Shown here: positions 45,893 to 55,048 of the stretch, one piece after another
Numbering within the stretch: position 1 is the first letter of the stretch
Layout: each line of letters begins with the position of its first letter
From: Georgenia sp. M64
Lineage (GTDB): Bacteria; Actinomycetota; Actinomycetes; Actinomycetales; Actinomycetaceae
DNA: 64,000 bases
NCBI RefSeq assembly: GCF_038049925.1
Contig: NZ_CP145809.1
Location: 1,922,001 to 1,986,000 of the forward strand
Direction: 5' to 3'
Program-made: the position numbers and the translations under genes
Notes under the pieces: generated by a model
Database searches by the model: none
What the model saw: the letters and a program-made list of their open reading frames with translations, nothing else
Told to the model about the DNA's origin: nothing

Positions 45893-46427
45893 CGTCGACG
45901 TCGTGACCCTCGAGCTTCGAGCGTCCCCCGAGCGCAGCGAGCTCGAGCAGCATGGCCAGGGCGACGACCTCGCCGCCGCTGCGCTCGATGAGCTTGACGG
46001 CCGCGGCGCCGGTGCCACCGGTGGCCAGGACGTCGTCGATGATGAGGACGCGCTGGCCGTCGCGGACCGTCTCCGGCCTCAGCTCCATGCGGGCGGTGCC
46101 GTACTCGAGGGCGTAGTCGACGCCGATGACGGGCCCGGGGAGGCGGCCGGCCTTGCGCACCGTGATCATGCCGACGCCGAGAGCGTTCGCCAGCGGTGCC
46201 GCGAGGATGAAGCCACGGGACTCCAGGCCCGCGACGGCGTCGACCCGCCCGCGGTACTTCTCCGCCAGGCCGTCGACGAGGGCCCCGAAGGCGGGGCCGT
46301 CGGCGAGGAGCGGGGTGATGTCACGGAACAGCACGCCGGGCGCCGGGAAGTCCGGGATCTCCCGGATGTGCCCACGGACCAGGTCGGTGAGCGAGGTCGG
46401 GAACGCGGTCTGCGGTGCGGCGGTCAT
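45876..46427 (-). CDS. apt: Adenine phosphoribosyltransferase
   Basis: Salvages adenine to AMP with PRPP. 183 residues. VRGHIREIPDFPAPGVLFRDITPLLADG is the N-terminal signature, AGLESRGFILAAPLANALGVG the flexible/base region, and VLIIDDVLATGGTGAAA the PRPP motif. The ATG overlaps the secF stop by four bases (ATGA). The yajC-secD-secF-apt order, followed by relA, is the usual actinobacterial set. The 3' end runs into a 22-bp minisatellite. Confidence 0.97.
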   Translation of the reverse strand: MTAAPQTAFPTSLTDLVRGHIREIPDFPAPGVLFRDITPLLADGPAFGALVDGLAEKYRGRVDAVAGLESRGFILAAPLANALGVGMITVRKAGRLPGPVIGVDYALEYGTARMELRPETVRDGQRVLIIDDVLATGGTGAAAVKLIERSGGEVVALAMLLELAALGGRSKLEGHDVDAVLVY

Positions 46428-47533
46428 CGTCGGCCCTTCTTGCGTCGTCTGGGCTGGGCGTCGTGGCCCTGGTGGTGGCCGGCGACGACCCCCACGCCGG
46501 TGAGGTCCTCGGTCCGGGCGGCGAGGCTCTCGCCGTCCTGCGCCTCGCCGGCCGCGGCGCGGCTGCGCGCCCGGTGCTCGAGCACCGAACGGGTGTGCCT
46601 GCGGATGGGTTCCGAACGCTCCCGCAGGGTGACCTCGAGGGGGGTCGCGATGAAGATCGAGGAGTAGGTCGAGAGCAGCATCCCGACGAACAGCGCGAGC
46701 GCGATGTCGCGCAGCGTCCCCGCGCCGAGCAGGAACGCCCCGACGAAGAGGATCGAGGCGACCGGCAGCAGGCCGACGACCGAGGTGTTGATCGACCGCA
46801 CGAGCGTCTGGTTGACGGCGAGGTTGGCGCCCTCGGCGTAGGTCCGCCGGTGCTGGGTGTACAGGTCGGCGTTGTTCTCGCGGACCTTGTCGAAGACGAC
46901 GACCGTGTCGTAGAGCGAGTAGCCCAGGATGGTGAGGAAGCCGATGACGGAGGCGGGGGTCACCTCGAAGCCGACGAGGGCGTACACCCCGACCGTGGCG
47001 ACGAGGTCGTGCAGGAGCGCCACGATCGCGGCGACCGACATCGTCCACGTGCGGAAGTAGGCCGCCATGACGAGCGAGACCAGCACGAGGAAGATCACCA
47101 GGCCCTGAAGGGCCTTGGTGGTCACGTCCTGGCCCCACGACGGGCCGACGAACGTCGCGGTCACGTCCTGCGCCGGCACGCCGTACGCCTCGGCCAGGCC
47201 GTCCCGGAGCTGCTGGGTCTCCTCGCTGGTCAGCTCGGCGGTCTGCACGCGCAGCGAGTCGGTGCCGACCGTGGAGATCCGCGGGGGCTCGCCTGACAGC
47301 TCGGCGACGACGTCGGCCGCGGGCTGCTGGTCGAGGGTGGCGGCGCCCGAGACGGTGAACTGCGAGCCGCCGCGGAACTCGATGCCGAGGTTCATGCCCT
47401 TGACCGCGAGGATGAGGACCGAGACGACCACGAGCGCGACCGCGATGGTGAACCAGGTCCGGCGTCGTCCGACGATCTGGACGGACCGGCGACCGGTGTA
47501 GAGCTCGTTGCCGAGGGAGGACAGGCCGCGCAT
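46424..47533 (-). CDS. secF: Protein translocase subunit SecF
   Basis: 369 residues; with SecD uses the proton gradient to help pull proteins through SecYEG. Six transmembrane helices: first at about 25-48 (RRTWFTIAVALVVVSVLILAVKG), the others at about 155-300. Signature GIEFRGGSQFTV after helix 1, and GFEVTPASVIGFLTILGYSLYDTVVVFDKVREN near 205, are the conserved RND-type motifs. The C-terminal tail is basic (KKGRR). ATG overlaps the secD stop (TGATG). Confidence 0.97.
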   Translation of the reverse strand: MRGLSSLGNELYTGRRSVQIVGRRRTWFTIAVALVVVSVLILAVKGMNLGIEFRGGSQFTVSGAATLDQQPAADVVAELSGEPPRISTVGTDSLRVQTAELTSEETQQLRDGLAEAYGVPAQDVTATFVGPSWGQDVTTKALQGLVIFLVLVSLVMAAYFRTWTMSVAAIVALLHDLVATVGVYALVGFEVTPASVIGFLTILGYSLYDTVVVFDKVRENNADLYTQHRRTYAEGANLAVNQTLVRSINTSVVGLLPVASILFVGAFLLGAGTLRDIALALFVGMLLSTYSSIFIATPLEVTLRERSEPIRRHTRSVLEHRARSRAAAGEAQDGESLAARTEDLTGVGVVAGHHQGHDAQPRRRKKGRR

Positions 47534-49890
47534 CAGCGATCACCGCCTTCCGTGGTGCGGGTGTCGGTGCCCGTACCGGGCAGGTCGGTGGGGGGATCGT
47601 CGTCCGGCGGTGCGCCGGTCGTGGTGCCGTCGTCGTGCTCGACGGCCGGGTCCGGCCCGCCGGCGCCCGGCCGGGCGACCTCCGGGCCGCTGCCCTCGGA
47701 CTCCTGCGCCGCGGCCCTGGCCCGCGCCGCCGCGCGGCGCTCGGCGATGGTCAGGCGGCGGCCGTCCGGGGCGTAGAGCTCGTCGTCGGCAGCGCCGTGG
47801 GCGTCGTGCGCGGTAGGTGCGGCGGAGGCCGGCGGAACCACACCCGCCCCGGCGGCGGCGCCGGCGCTCGTACCGCTCGCGGTGGCCCCGGTCGTCGTCC
47901 CTGCGGAGCTCGCCCCGGCGGCCCGCGACGCGCCGGCCGCGGCCGAGCCCGAGGCTGCGCCCACCCCGGCCCCGACCAGGGTCTTCTCGGCCGGCCGCGC
48001 CGCCGTCGCCGGTCGCGCGGCCCGGTCGAAGCGCCCCCGGCCACGGTAGGTCACCGAGCTCGCTCCGAGCCGGACGGGGTCCAGGCCGGAGAGCCGGTGC
48101 CCCTGACCGAAGAACTGCGTGCGGATGAGCACCTGCATGAGCGGGTGAGTGAAGAGCACGACCACGAGGAGGTCGATGAGCGTCGTGAGACCGAGGGTGA
48201 AGGCGAACCCGCGGACGCCGCCGACGGCCAGGTAGTACAGGACGAGCGCAGCGAGGAAGTTCACCGCGTCGGAGGCCAGGATGGTGCGCCGCGCGCGGGC
48301 CCAGCCGTGCTCGACCGCGTCGACGAGGAGGCGGCCCTCACGGACCTCGTCCCGGATGCGTTCGAAGTAGACGATGAACGAGTCCGCCGTGATGCCCACC
48401 GCGACGATCATGCCGACGACGCCGGGCAGGGACAGGCGGTAGCCGACCGTCCACGACAGGATCGTGATGACCAGGTAGGTGAGCAGCGCGGCGATGAGGA
48501 GGCTGGCGACGGAGACCAGGCCCAGCCCGCGGTACTGCCAGAACATGTAGAGGATGACCAGGCCGGCACCGATGAGGCCGGCGAGGACGCCCCGCTGGAG
48601 CTGCTCGGAGCCGAGCGTCGCCGAGATCTGGTCCTCGGACTGGACCGTGAAGTCCAGCGGGAGCGAGCCGAAGTTCAGCTGGTTGGCGAGCGTCGCCGCC
48701 GTCTCGCGGGTGAAGTCGCCCGAGATCTGGGCCCGGCCGTCGAAGATGGCGTTCTGCATCTCCGCGTTGGAGATCACCAGGCCGTCCAGGACGATGCCGA
48801 ACTGGTTCTGCGGCGCGGGCAGGTCGAGCAGGCGCTGGCTGAACTCGGCGAAGACGTCCGCGCCCTCACCGTCCATCTCGAGCGAGACGACCCACTGCCC
48901 GGTGCTGACGCCCTGCTGGTTGACGCCCATGCCCGAGGTGGCGGAGTCGACGTTCGTGCCCTCGAGGGCGGTCGGGCCGAGGATGAACTTCGTGGCACCG
49001 TCGTCGGAGCACGCCACCAGCGGGGCGGCCGGGTCGTCCTCGACCCCGCCGGTGAGGTTCGCCGGGTCGGTGCAGTCGGTCGTGTAGAAGTCGTAGCTGA
49101 CCTGCTCGGTGATCCACGCGAGGTCGGAGGACGACGTCGGCTCGGTCGCGGGGTCCGCGGAGAGCTGGCCGTCGCCGTCGGCGTCGGACGCCGCGCGGGC
49201 CGCGGCCTCGATCTCCTCCTGGGTCGGCGGCGCCGTCGGCTCCTCGGTGGCGGCGTCGGTCGCCTCCGCCGTTGCGCCCTCGGTGGCGGCGTCGGTCGAC
49301 TGCTCGGTGGCGCTCTCTGCGGCGTCGGCCGGTGCCTCGGTCTGCCCGTCGGTGAGCTGCTCCGCGGCGGCGTCGGCCGGTGCCTCGGTCTGCCCGTCGG
49401 TGAGCTGCTCCGCGGCGGCGTCGGTCGGCTCCTCCGCGGGCTGCTGGGACTCCTCGAAGGCGACCGGGTCGATCGTGCCGGGACCGGCGAGCGTGAGCAC
49501 GGGCCGGAACCGCAGCTGCGCGGAGCGCCGCACGAGGTCGAGGGTCTCCTGCGAGGGGGTCCCGGGAAGGGCGACGACGATGTTCTGCCCGCCCTGGCTC
49601 GTGATCTCCGCCTCGGTGACGCCGGAGGCGTCCACGCGCTGACGGATGATCTCGATCGCCTGGGTGATGTCCTCCTCGGTCACCTCCGACCCGTCGGTGG
49701 TCGTGGGCGTGAGGATCAGCTGCGTGCCGCCCTCGAGGTCCAGGGCCAGGCGAGGCGCGAAGGACGCCCCGTCCTCGTCGTCGCCGGTGAGCTGGACGCC
49801 GGCCACCAGCGATCCGGTGAGGAGGAGGACCAGCAGGGCCAGCAGGCCGAGCGACCGGCCGGGACGGTTCTTCTTCGGGCGTTGCGCCAC
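47533..49890 (-). CDS. secD: Protein translocase subunit SecD with repeat insertion and long tail
   Basis: 785 residues, much longer than the 550-600 usual. The N-terminal helix at about 12-33 is followed by the D1 motif LALDLEGGTQLILTP. An Ala/Thr/Glu/Gln-rich insertion of about 100 residues (about 165-275) inside the extracytoplasmic P1 domain contains a 16-residue repeat (EQLTDGQTEAPADAAA). The conserved membrane half is at about 445-630 (SLPGVVGMIVAVGITADSFIVYFERIRDE). The last 140 residues form an Ala/Gly/Ser/Thr cytoplasmic tail with an [22 protein letters not shown] helix. GTG start; a Shine-Dalgarno is weak. Confidence 0.95.
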   Translation of the reverse strand: MAQRPKKNRPGRSLGLLALLVLLLTGSLVAGVQLTGDDEDGASFAPRLALDLEGGTQLILTPTTTDGSEVTEEDITQAIEIIRQRVDASGVTEAEITSQGGQNIVVALPGTPSQETLDLVRRSAQLRFRPVLTLAGPGTIDPVAFEESQQPAEEPTDAAAEQLTDGQTEAPADAAAEQLTDGQTEAPADAAESATEQSTDAATEGATAEATDAATEEPTAPPTQEEIEAAARAASDADGDGQLSADPATEPTSSSDLAWITEQVSYDFYTTDCTDPANLTGGVEDDPAAPLVACSDDGATKFILGPTALEGTNVDSATSGMGVNQQGVSTGQWVVSLEMDGEGADVFAEFSQRLLDLPAPQNQFGIVLDGLVISNAEMQNAIFDGRAQISGDFTRETAATLANQLNFGSLPLDFTVQSEDQISATLGSEQLQRGVLAGLIGAGLVILYMFWQYRGLGLVSVASLLIAALLTYLVITILSWTVGYRLSLPGVVGMIVAVGITADSFIVYFERIRDEVREGRLLVDAVEHGWARARRTILASDAVNFLAALVLYYLAVGGVRGFAFTLGLTTLIDLLVVVLFTHPLMQVLIRTQFFGQGHRLSGLDPVRLGASSVTYRGRGRFDRAARPATAARPAEKTLVGAGVGAASGSAAAGASRAAGASSAGTTTGATASGTSAGAAAGAGVVPPASAAPTAHDAHGAADDELYAPDGRRLTIAERRAAARARAAAQESEGSGPEVARPGAGGPDPAVEHDDGTTTGAPPDDDPPTDLPGTGTDTRTTEGGDR
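49319..49428 (-). repeat. 48-bp in-frame tandem repeat in secD
   Basis: Two nearly identical 48-bp units and a partial one; the core reads ggtgcctcggtctgcccgtc on the plus strand. They encode EQLTDGQTEAPADAAA on the outer face of SecD. Confidence 0.85.
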
Positions 49891-49957
49891 CGATGTCTTC
49901 TCTCGTGCAGGGCGGCGAGGGGCCGCGGGTGCTCGCCCGGTGGGACCGGGCGGCAGG

Positions 49958-50392
49958 TCAGGGGCGCGGGTTCTCGTGGTCGCCGTCCGGGCCACGGTCG
50001 GCCGGGGGCAGCCCGCCGGTCCCGGTGGTGCCCGTGCCGTCGACGGCCGTCGGCGTGCCACCCAGGGCACCGGCGTCGTCGGGGACGACGACGACGCCGT
50101 CGGCCTCGACCTCGTCCTCGTCGGCGGAGGCGTACGGGGGCTCCTTGGCCTCCCGGATCGCGGTCCGGTTCCAGATGGTCTCCACGCCGGAGGGGCTCTC
50201 CAGGGTGATGACGTCGCCGTCGATGTCGACGATCTTCCCGAGGAAACCGCCGATCGTCATGACCCACGTGCCCGGGACGAGCGCCTCCTCGAGCTTCTGC
50301 CGGGCGGCGGCCTGCTGCTTCTTCCCGCGTGAGCTGATGAACCACATCATGCCGAGCATGAGGGCGAGGAAGATCAAGATCGAGGGATCCAT
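49958..50392 (-). CDS. yajC: Preprotein translocase accessory subunit YajC
   Basis: 144 residues. Single transmembrane helix at about 3-21 (PSILIFLALMLGMMWFISS), then the family core KKQQAAARQKLEEALVPGTWVMTIGGFLGKIVDIDGDVITLE (about 25-68). A long acidic and Gly/Thr/Pro-rich tail (about 85-144) is beyond the usual 80-110 residues. ATG at 50392. Upstream member of yajC-secD-secF. Its role in Sec is auxiliary. Confidence 0.95.
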   Translation of the reverse strand: MDPSILIFLALMLGMMWFISSRGKKQQAAARQKLEEALVPGTWVMTIGGFLGKIVDIDGDVITLESPSGVETIWNRTAIREAKEPPYASADEDEVEADGVVVVPDDAGALGGTPTAVDGTGTTGTGGLPPADRGPDGDHENPRP

Positions 50393-50486
50393 CGGGAGAT
50401 GCTCCGGTCGTGTCGAGGACGATGGCCACCTGAGTCTAGGCCACGCCCCGCCGCCGGGGGGAACTCCGCCGCGCGCGTCCACGTGG

Positions 50487-50571
50487 GTTCCTCGGCGCGT
50501 GTCGGCGTCGGTTCCTCGGCGCGTGTCCGCGGGGGTTCCTCGGCGCGTGTCCGCGGGGGTTCCTCGGCGCG
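50487..50571. repeat. 24-bp minisatellite between ruvB and yajC
   Basis: Unit gttcctcggcgcgtgtccgc plus gggg: copies at 50487, 50511 and 50535, with a 13-base fourth copy. It fills most of the gap upstream of yajC and downstream of ruvB. Confidence 0.9.
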
Positions 50572-50606
50572 GAGACGTGCGGTCCGCCCGGCGGGGCGCG
50601 TGGCGC

Positions 50607-51629
50607 TCAGACGAAGAGGAGGCCGTCGCCGGGCCGGTCGAGCCCGAGGTGGTCGTAGGCGGCCGGCGTGGCCATCCGGCCGCGGGGCGTGCGCACGATC
50701 AGCCCCTCGCGCACGAGGAACGGCTCGGCGACGGTCTCGACGGTCTCAGGCTCCTCCCCCACGGTCACCGCGAGGGTGGTCAGGCCCACCGGCCCGCCGC
50801 CGAATCGGCTGCACAGGGCCTGCAGCACGGCGCGGTCGAGCCGGTCCAGGCCGAGCCGGTCGACCTCGAAGACGTCCAGGGCCCCGTGGGCGGCGGCGAG
50901 GTCGAGCTCGCCGCTGCCGCGCACCTGGGCGAAGTCCTGCACCCGGCGCAGGAGGCGGTTGGCGATGCGCGGGGTGCCCCGCGAGCGGGAGGCGAGCTCG
51001 GTGGCGGCGTCGTCGTGCAGGGGCGCGCCGAGCAGGCCCGCGCTGCGCCGCAGGACCCGCTCGAGCTCGGCGGGTGAGTAGAACTCGAGGTGGCCGGTGA
51101 ACCCGAACCGGTCCCGCAGCGGGGCCGGCAGCAGGCCGGCGCGGGTGGTGGCGCCGACCACCGTGAACGGCGGGAGGCTGAGCGGGATCGACGTGGCGCC
51201 GGGTCCCTTGCCGACGATGACGTCGACCCGGTAGTCCTCCATCGCCAGGTAGAGCATCTCCTCGGCGGGGCGGGCGAGGCGGTGGATCTCGTCGATGAAC
51301 AGCACGTCCCGGTCCTGGAGGGACGACAGGATCGCGGCGAGGTCGCCGGCGTGCTGGATGGCGGGGCCGGACGTCAGCCGCAGGGAGCCCTCGACCTCGG
51401 CGGCGATGATCATCGCCAGGGTGGTCTTGCCCAGCCCGGGCGGGCCGGACAGCAGGACGTGGTCGGGCGGGCTCTGGCGCGCGTTCGCGGCGTCGAGGAG
51501 GAGGGAGAGCTGGTCGCGCACGACCTCCTGACCCACGAAGTCGGCCAGCCGGCGGGGGCGCAGCGCGGCCTCGGCGGCCCGTTCGAGGTCGTCCGCCGCG
51601 GCGTCGACCACCTCGCGGGCGTCAGCCAC
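50607..51629 (-). CDS. ruvB: Holliday junction branch-migration helicase RuvB
   Basis: 340-residue AAA+ motor that drives branch migration with Ruv[19 protein letters not shown] at about 25-43, Walker [10 protein letters not shown] near 68, Walker [10 protein letters not shown] near 115, sensor 1 [11 protein letters not shown] near 163, arginine finger region [19 protein letters not shown] near 180, and a C-terminal winged helix ([28 protein letters not shown]). GTG start; it begins inside the last eight bases of ruvA (GTGGCTGA), so the two are coupled. Confidence 0.97.
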   Translation of the reverse strand: MADAREVVDAAADDLERAAEAALRPRRLADFVGQEVVRDQLSLLLDAANARQSPPDHVLLSGPPGLGKTTLAMIIAAEVEGSLRLTSGPAIQHAGDLAAILSSLQDRDVLFIDEIHRLARPAEEMLYLAMEDYRVDVIVGKGPGATSIPLSLPPFTVVGATTRAGLLPAPLRDRFGFTGHLEFYSPAELERVLRRSAGLLGAPLHDDAATELASRSRGTPRIANRLLRRVQDFAQVRGSGELDLAAAHGALDVFEVDRLGLDRLDRAVLQALCSRFGGGPVGLTTLAVTVGEEPETVETVAEPFLVREGLIVRTPRGRMATPAAYDHLGLDRPGDGLLFV

Positions 51630-52230
51630 GGCGCTGCCCGCCCAGGCTCTGCAGCGCCGCCCGCAGGATTGCCGGGACGTCCGAGGGTGCGTCGTCGGCG
51701 GCCAGGACGGAGTCGACCGCCCCGGCGGCGACCTTCTCGGTCCAGCCCAGCTGGACGAGGGCCTCGACGACGTCCGGGGCTCCGTCGGCGACGGCCGGTG
51801 CCGGGGCCGGCTCCGCGCCCGTCCCGCCCGGGGCACCGAGCTTCGTCCCGACCTCGAGGACGATGCGCTGGGCCCCCTTGCGGCCGATGCCGGGCACCCG
51901 CTGCAGGGCGGCGAGGTCCTCCGCCGCGACGGCGCGTCGCAGACCGTCGGGGGTGTGCACGGCCAGCATCGCCAGCGCCAGGCGCGGCCCGACGCCGGAG
52001 ACGGTCTGGAGGGTCTCGAAGACCTCCCGCTCGTCGTCGTCGGCGAAGCCGAACAGGGTGAGGGAGTCCTCGCGCACCACGAGCGTGGTCGCCAGGCGGG
52101 CCCGGTCACCCACACGCAGCCCGGCCAACGTGGTGGGCGTGGCGTGGACGAGCATGCCCACCCCGCCCACGGTGACCACGGCCCGGTCGAGCGTGACGGT
52201 CTCGACGGTGCCGGTGACGGCGGCGATCAT
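51622..52230 (-). CDS. ruvA: Holliday junction DNA-binding protein RuvA
   Basis: 202 residues; forms the tetramer that holds the junction. OB domain 1-62 ([31 protein letters not shown]), two HhH motifs ([19 protein letters not shown] and [19 protein letters not shown], about 70-125), an Ala/Pro linker and the RuvB-binding domain III at the end ([23 protein letters not shown]). ATG after GGGAGGAA. The gap to ruvC holds a 14-bp palindrome. Confidence 0.97.
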   Translation of the reverse strand: MIAAVTGTVETVTLDRAVVTVGGVGMLVHATPTTLAGLRVGDRARLATTLVVREDSLTLFGFADDDEREVFETLQTVSGVGPRLALAMLAVHTPDGLRRAVAAEDLAALQRVPGIGRKGAQRIVLEVGTKLGAPGGTGAEPAPAPAVADGAPDVVEALVQLGWTEKVAAGAVDSVLAADDAPSDVPAILRAALQSLGGQRRG

Positions 52231-52273
52231 CGGTGCGGTTCCTCCCGGCGGGCTGCCCGCACAGCGTGCGGGA

Positions 52274-52287
52274 CGTACAGGTGTACG
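52274..52287. promoter_or_regulatory. Palindrome between ruvC and ruvA, SOS-box-like
   Basis: Perfect dyad CGTACA-N2-TGTACG. In context the minus strand reads TCGTAC-ACCT-GTACGT, nine of twelve positions matching the actinobacterial LexA box TCGAAC-N4-GTTCGA with a symmetrical A-to-T change. A TAGGTT hexamer (a possible -10) lies just upstream. Inference: an internal SOS-regulated ruvAB promoter. Confidence 0.4.
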
Positions 52288-52293
52288 ACCAAC

Positions 52294-52911
52294 CTACATG
52301 TTGGGTGCGACGGCACCGGCCCGGCGCGCCGATCGCTCGGCCTCGGCCCACGCGCGCTGGGCCGGCGTGAGGCCGGCCCCGGTGGCGCGGGGCAGAGTGT
52401 CCGCGCCGCCGTACTGGGCGCGCACCGCCGAGCCCGTCCCGCCGCCGCGCCAGGCGTGGCAGATGGCCAGGGCCAGGGCGTCGGCGGCGTCGGCGGGGCG
52501 CGGCCGCTCGGCGAGGCCCAGGATGCGCATGACCATCTCCTGGACCTGGGCCTTCTCCGCCCGGCCGTTGCCCGTCACCGCGGCCTTGACCTCGCTCGGC
52601 GTGTGCAGCGCCAACGGCAGGTGCGCCCGGGCGGCGGCGAGCATGGCCACGCCGGCCACCTGGGACGTCCCGGTGACCGACCGCACGTTTGCCTGGGCGA
52701 ACACCCGCTCGACCGCGACGACGTCCGGGCGCAGCGTCGTCAGCCAGCGCTCGATCTCCTCGGCGACGGCGAGCAGGCGCAGGTGCGGTGACAGCTCCGC
52801 CGCCGTTCGCACCACGCCGACCTCGACGAGGTGCACCCGCCGGCCGGCGGCGGTGTCGACGACGCCGAGACCGCACCGGGTCATGCCGGGGTCGACTCCG
52901 AGGATGCGCAC
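52294..52911 (-). CDS. ruvC: Holliday junction resolvase RuvC
   Basis: Cuts Holliday junctions; works with RuvAB. 205 residues. Catalytic acids: Asp in [16 protein letters not shown] (about residue 7), Glu in [15 protein letters not shown] (about 67), and the Asp pair in [15 protein letters not shown] near 140. The C-terminal 40 residues are a variable Ala/Arg tail. GTG at 52911 is chosen because the conserved start RILGVDPG follows immediately and GGGGGAG lies upstream; the open frame extends 13 codons further without family similarity. Confidence 0.96.
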   Translation of the reverse strand: MRILGVDPGMTRCGLGVVDTAAGRRVHLVEVGVVRTAAELSPHLRLLAVAEEIERWLTTLRPDVVAVERVFAQANVRSVTGTSQVAGVAMLAAARAHLPLALHTPSEVKAAVTGNGRAEKAQVQEMVMRILGLAERPRPADAADALALAICHAWRGGGTGSAVRAQYGGADTLPRATGAGLTPAQRAWAEAERSARRAGAVAPNM

Positions 52912-52998
52912 GGGCCTACTCTCCCCCGCGGCGCGCCGGGGTGGCGGCACCGGCGCGCCGGGCTGTGCGCGGGGCGGCGGGCACGGCGGCGGTGGACC

Positions 52999-53760
52999 TC
53001 AGTCCTCCTCGTCGAGCGCCGCCATGACCTCGTCGGAGGCGTCGAAGTTGGCGAAGACGTTCTGGACGTCGTCGCTGTCCTCGAGGGCGTCGATGAGGCG
53101 CAGGACCTTGCGGGCGCCGTCGAGGTCCACCTCGACCTCCATGGAGGGCACAAACTGCGCCTCGGCGGAGTCGTACTCGATCCCCGCGTCCTGCAGGGCG
53201 GTCCGCACGGCGACGACGTCGGTGGCCTCGGAGAGCACCTCGAAGGAGTCGCCGAGGTCGTTGACCTCCTCGGCGCCGGCGTCGAGGACGGCGGCGAGGA
53301 CGTCGTCCTCGGTGAGCCCGCCGGCCTTGGGCAGGGTGACCACGCCGCGGCGGTTGAACAGGTACGACACCGAGCCGGGGTCGGCGAGGTTGCCGCCGTT
53401 GCGGGTGAACGCCACGCGCACGTCGGAGGCCGCGCGGTTGCGGTTGTCCGTGAGGCACTCGACGAGGACGGCGACGCCGCCGGGGGCGTAGCCCTCGTAC
53501 ATGATCGTCTCGTAGTCCGCCCCACCGGTCTCCGCGCCGGAGCCGCGCTTGACGGCACGGTCGATGTTGTCGGCCGGCACGGACGACTTCTTCGCCTTCT
53601 GGATGGCGTCGAAGAGCGTGGGGTTGCCGGCCGGGTCACCGCCGCCGGTGCGCGCGGCCACCTCGATGTTCTTGATCATCCGCGCGAAGAGCTTGCCCCG
53701 CTTGGCGTCGATTGCCGCCTTCTTGTGCTTGGTGGTGGCCCACTTGGAGTGACCGGACAC
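52999..53760 (-). CDS. yebC: YebC/TACO1-family protein
   Basis: 253 residues. [31 protein letters not shown] at 2-32 is the family N-terminus; [14 protein letters not shown] near 67, [28 protein letters not shown] near 90, FNRRGVV near 138. The family has been described both as a DNA-binding regulator and, more recently, as a ribosome-associated factor for proline-rich stretches, so either role is possible. GTG start with GAGGAG. Lies between pdxT and ruvC, as is usual in actinobacteria. Confidence 0.95.
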   Translation of the reverse strand: MSGHSKWATTKHKKAAIDAKRGKLFARMIKNIEVAARTGGGDPAGNPTLFDAIQKAKKSSVPADNIDRAVKRGSGAETGGADYETIMYEGYAPGGVAVLVECLTDNRNRAASDVRVAFTRNGGNLADPGSVSYLFNRRGVVTLPKAGGLTEDDVLAAVLDAGAEEVNDLGDSFEVLSEATDVVAVRTALQDAGIEYDSAEAQFVPSMEVEVDLDGARKVLRLIDALEDSDDVQNVFANFDASDEVMAALDEED

Positions 53761-53798
53761 TGTGTGCTCCTCGGAGGTTGCGTGTGCATGGCGAGCGG

Positions 53799-54428
53799 TC
53801 AGGCCGCGTCGCGGACCATGCCCACGAAGTAGCGGTGCACCCGCCCGTCCCCCCCGATCTCCGGGTGGAAGGCGGTGGCGAGCAGCCTGCCGTGCCGAAC
53901 CGCGACGATCTTACCGTCGCCGGTGCCGGACGCGCCCGGGGCCCCGGTGCGGGCGAGGACCTCCACGTCCGCCCCGACCCGCTCGACCCACGGGGCCCGG
54001 ATGAACACCGCGTGCAACGGCCCCTCCCCCGGCCCGGAGAGCGCCGGGACGACGAGGTCCTCCTCGAAGGAGTCGACCTGGCGACCGAAGGCGTTGCGCC
54101 GCACCGTCATGTCGATCCCGCCCAGCCCCTCCTGGTCGGCGGTGGCGCCGGCCACCCGGTCGGCCAGCAGGATCATCCCCGCGCAGGAGCCGTACACCGG
54201 CAGGCCGGCGGCGATGCGGTCGCGCAGGGGGACGTACAGCCCGAAGGCCTTGAGGAGCTTCTCGATCGTCGTCGACTCCCCACCGGGCAGCACCAGGGCG
54301 TCGACGGCGGCGAGCTCGGTCGTCCGGCGCACCGTGACCGGTCGGGCGCCGGCCGCGGCGAGCGCCGCGACGTGCTCGCGCACGTCGCCCTGCAGCGCCA
54401 GGACGCCGATCGTGGGGGAAGAAGTCAC
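53799..54428 (-). CDS. pdxT: Pyridoxal 5'-phosphate synthase glutaminase subunit
   Basis: Supplies ammonia to PdxS in DXP-independent PLP synthesis. 209 residues. [18 protein letters not shown]-terminus, [15 protein letters not shown] near 47, nucleophile Cys in [14 protein letters not shown] near 83, FHPEIG near 190 for the His/Glu pair. The GTG at 54428 lies eight bases after TAGGAT with no Shine-Dalgarno, so the gene probably has its own leaderless transcript although a Nudix gene and pdxS lie upstream on the same strand. Confidence 0.96.
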   Translation of the reverse strand: MTSSPTIGVLALQGDVREHVAALAAAGARPVTVRRTTELAAVDALVLPGGESTTIEKLLKAFGLYVPLRDRIAAGLPVYGSCAGMILLADRVAGATADQEGLGGIDMTVRRNAFGRQVDSFEEDLVVPALSGPGEGPLHAVFIRAPWVERVGADVEVLARTGAPGASGTGDGKIVAVRHGRLLATAFHPEIGGDGRVHRYFVGMVRDAA

Positions 54429-54436
54429 GGCGGACG

Positions 54437-54442
54437 ATCCTA
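54437..54442 (-). promoter_or_regulatory. -10 element for leaderless pdxT mRNA
   Basis: TAGGAT (within TATAGGAT) on the minus strand, eight bases before the GTG start of pdxT; no ribosome site in between. Confidence 0.55.
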
Positions 54443-54484
54443 TACCGGCCGAAACCGGACCCGGGCGGGCGCGCTCGGTCGTGG

Positions 54485-55036
54485 TCACACCGACGACTCG
54501 TCGAGGTGCTCGGCCGTCCCGTCCCAGCCGCCGAGCAGCCGTGTGACGATGGCGGGCAGCCCCGCGGGGTAGACGACGACGCCGTCGCGCACCGCCTCCG
54601 CGAGCTCGCCCACGTGCCACCAGCGCACCTCGTCGAGGACCTCCCGCTCGAGCTCGGTCCAGCCGGCGTGGCTGACCTCCGTGGCGGTGACGCGCACGAA
54701 GAAGAAGTCCTCGTCCTGCCGGCAGGTCACCCGGGCGAAGTCGAACAGGGCGCTGCGGGTCAGGACCGGCCCGAGGAGCTCCTCGGGGTCGACCACCAGA
54801 CCGGTCTCCTCGGCGAGCTCGCGCACCGCACCGGCGCGCTCGTCCTCGCCGGCGTCGACGCCGCCGCCGACGGTGAACCACCACGAGCGGGTCACCTCGC
54901 CGGAGTCGTGCCCGCGGACGAGGAGGACCCGGTCCTCCTCGTCCGCGACGATCACGCGGGCGGCGCGCCGGTACGGGATGCCGTCCGGCCCGGGCACCCA
55001 GTCGGGGCTCAGCCCGTACGTCTGCGGGTCAGGCAT
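54485..55036 (-). CDS. Nudix hydrolase between pdxS and pdxT
   Basis: 183 residues. A complete Nudix box [23 protein letters not shown] at about 57-79 fits GX5EX7REUXEEXGU, so it should be an active pyrophosphatase. [22 protein letters not shown] precedes it (beta strand A). The C-terminal part has [13 protein letters not shown], common in mutT-like proteins. ATG start 12 bases after the pdxS stop; no ribosome site seen. Substrate unknown. The gene splits the normally adjacent pdxS-pdxT pair. Confidence 0.9.
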   Translation of the reverse strand: MPDPQTYGLSPDWVPGPDGIPYRRAARVIVADEEDRVLLVRGHDSGEVTRSWWFTVGGGVDAGEDERAGAVRELAEETGLVVDPEELLGPVLTRSALFDFARVTCRQDEDFFFVRVTATEVSHAGWTELEREVLDEVRWWHVGELAEAVRDGVVVYPAGLPAIVTRLLGGWDGTAEHLDESSV

Positions 55037-55048
55037 GCGCCCGGGCGG

